Shown: piece by piece, positions 5,644 to 7,375 of the stretch
Layout of the letters: every line of letters starts with the position of its first letter
Numbering within the stretch: the first letter of the stretch is position 1
Origin: Dehalococcoidia bacterium
Lineage (GTDB): Bacteria; Chloroflexota; Dehalococcoidia; SZUA-161
Assembly (NCBI GenBank): GCA_020344295.1
Contig: CP070819.1
Coordinates: 1,789,662-1,797,036, forward strand
Direction of reading: 5' to 3'
Length of the DNA: 7,375 nt
Position numbers and translations under genes: made by a program
Notes under the pieces: generated by a model
Database searches by the model: none
What the model was told of the DNA's origin: nothing
What the model saw: the letters and a program-made list of their open reading frames with translations, nothing else

Positions 5644-7375
5644 TTATATCCTCCTGACAGCCAGTACCACTTCATTCCCGTTGAGAACGTGGCTTTTAAC
5701 ATAGGCATCGGCCGGCGGGATTCCCTCGTTCAGCACCCGCGACAGCGTCTCCTGGCTGATATATGCATTAAATCCTTTCATTACTCGCAGTATAGAGTCC
5801 CCACCCTGATAGTAAGTCTCAATGTAGTCTGCAATATCAAAACCCGCTTGTTTACGCATAGTCTGCAGACGATGCACAATCTCTCTCGCCATTCCCTCAT
5901 CCGCAAGCTCAGGAGAGATAGTGTTATCGATCGCGACGACCAGTCCACCTTCGTCCAGCATAGGCCATTCCTGGAATTCCTCAGGGCGTAGCTTATCCAC
6001 TATTTGCAACTCTTTTACATTGAGCTCCTCAAGCACCTGCGATGCCATTCGATTCAAGCCCTCACCCTCCTTCTTCGACCTTACTTTAACTATTACCTTG
6101 GAGAGGGGCTGGCGAACCTTTATATTCTCTTTAGCACGGGCCGATCTACCCATGCTCGATACTGTCATCACCAGGCGCGTATCCGCAGATAGTTCCTCAT
6201 CTATCAGGTTCGGATTCGCTTCCGGGTATTCAGTCAAGTGGACGCTTTCTTTCGCATCTCCACGGGATGATCTAACCAGGTTCTGATATAACTCTTCTGC
6301 AATGAAGGGCGTAAACGGGGCCAGCAGCCGGGCCAATGTGACCAAACAGTGATAAAGGGTAGTATATGCTGCCTGTTTGTCAGCGTCATTCTCACTCTTC
6401 CAGAATCGCCGCCTACTCCTTCTTACATACCAATTTGAGAGGTCCTGTACGAAGTCCTCGATATTACGTCCCGCTCCCGTGGGATCATAGTCGTCCAACG
6501 ACCGAGTCACTCCTTCAATGAGTTTGTTCAGTTCAGATAGTATCCAGCGGTCCAACTCCGATACACTCACAAGGTTTCCGGCAGTACCTGGATCGAACTT
6601 ATCGATGTTAGCATAAGTCACGAAGAAGGAATACGTATTCCACAGGGTCAGCAGGAACTTGCGTACAACCTCATCGACTAATTGCTTCGAAAAGCGCCGC
6701 ACGTTGCCCGGTGGGGATGACGTATACATATACCAGCGTAGCGCGTCCGCACCTGTGGCATCCAATACCTCCCACGGAGTAACCACATTGCCTTTTGATT
6801 TGCTCATCTTCTCACCAGCGCTATCAAGGATATGGCCCAGACAGATCACATTCTTGAAACAGGGCTGTTCCCGAATAAGAGTCGATACTGCGTGCAGGCT
6901 GTAGAACCAGCCGCGAGTCTGGTCCACTGCCTCACAGATGTAGTCAGCGGGAAAACGGCGTTCGAAAACGGATCGATTTTCGAAAGGATAATGCCACTGG
7001 GCAAAAGGCATGGCCCCGGAGTCGAACCAGCAGTCTATGACCTCGGGCACACGCCTCATCTCTTTTCCGCAATGCGGACACTCATAGACTACCTCATCTA
7101 TGTAAGGGCGGTGCAAGTCCGAGAGTTGATCGGCTCCCTCTATACCCGGCTTGCCTCTGAGTTCCTCAATACTGCCAACACAATCATCATGACCACAGTC
7201 CTGGCACCTCCAGATCGGAAGCGGTGTTCCCCAGTATCGCTATCTTGTAAAAGCCCAGTCCACATTGTTATTGAGCCAGTCACCGAAGCGACCATATTTG
7301 ATGTACTCGGGATACCAGTTGATCTCAGCGTTCCCTGAAATCAGCCTGTCCTTTCTGGCGGTGGTCCTGACATAC
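5644..7375 (-). CDS. ileS: Isoleucyl-tRNA synthetase, C-terminal part, frame broken by an in-frame TAG (5' end outside window)
   Basis: IleRS charges tRNA-Ile with isoleucine in the cytoplasm. The reverse-strand frame covers 576 codons to the right edge: 44 before a TAG (7240-7242) and 531 after it, ending at TAA (5644-5646). Seen in order: INWYPEYIKYGRFGDWL, NNNVDWAFTR, TAG, RYWGTPLPIW, a zinc-ribbon-like CQDCG...CPHCG segment, VIDCWFDSGAMPFAQWHYPF, DQTRGWFYS, the catalytic loop KMSKS (6796-6810), and the anticodon-binding helical domain. The tail with GRSARAKENIKVRQPL matches type 2 (eukaryote-like) IleRS, the class that includes mupirocin-insensitive enzymes. The HIGH motif and editing domain would lie outside the window. 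The frame after TAG has only weak restarts, such as TTG at 7114-7116, and that product would lack HIGH. So the gene is a recent pseudogene, recoded, or affected by a base-call error; the last is quite possible. Both sides are otherwise intact. Confidence 0.9.
7240..7242 (-). other. In-frame amber codon inside ileS
   Basis: Read on the reverse strand the codons are AGA-TAG-CGA-TAC-TGG, coding R-stop-R-Y-W. In IleRS proteins this position, just before RYWG or RTWG, is normally Glu or Gln, so one change from GAG or CAG accounts for it. The frame is open and family-like for at least 44 codons upstream and 531 downstream. Confidence 0.9.

Noticed and set aside
7114..7116. TTG as the true start of a short ileS
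   Set aside because: The same frame continues upstream with clear IleRS sequence to the TAG and beyond it to the window edge. A start here would remove the HIGH half of the catalytic domain.
6832..7338. Forward-strand open frame of 168 codons opposite ileS
   Set aside because: It mirrors the conserved IleRS coding strand, has no recognisable motif and no Shine-Dalgarno. The reverse-strand protein explains the region.

Overview
The window reads like ordinary chromosome from a bacterium of the phylum Chloroflexota, plausibly near the Dehalococcoidia. This is inferred from protein flavour, not from a marker gene: a fused AccD-AccA carboxyltransferase, an FtsK motor with a charged insertion in its alpha domain, and a eukaryote-like (type 2) IleRS. 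Five protein-coding genes fill almost all of it. I see no tRNA, rRNA, CRISPR array or intact insertion sequence.

Layout. Positions 1-1468 (+) hold the C-terminal motor and gamma domain of an FtsK/SpoIIIE translocase cut by the left edge. Its stop overlaps the start of accDA (1465-3267, +), a single-polypeptide acetyl-CoA carboxylase carboxyltransferase, through an ATGA junction with a strong Shine-Dalgarno. A hairpin spans the accDA stop. The 257-base gap 3268-3524 is AT-rich and dense in nested direct and inverted repeats, with two candidate promoters. Next come a six-helix YihY/BrkB-type membrane protein (3525-4517, +) and, 16 bases later, a lipoprotein HtrA/DegP-like serine protease with one PDZ domain (4534-5628, +). 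On the opposite strand and converging with the protease is ileS (5644 to the right edge, -), encoding the C-terminal part of isoleucyl-tRNA synthetase.

How the genes fit together. ftsK and accDA are probably one transcription unit, joining chromosome segregation and the first committed step of fatty-acid synthesis by position only. The YihY-like gene and the protease are probably a second unit of envelope functions with its own promoter in the repeat-rich gap. ileS is independent.

Main points for a second look. (1) The ileS frame is well conserved on both sides of an in-frame TAG at 7240-7242, immediately before the RYWG motif. The same codon ends the neighbouring protease gene, so wholesale TAG reassignment is unlikely. 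(2) In both halves of AccDA one glycine of a normally Gly-Gly motif is glutamate (residues 206 and 441). (3) The 3351-3486 repeat cluster looks like either a degenerate miniature transposable element or a compound regulatory region. None of these adds up to a demonstrable new multi-gene system.
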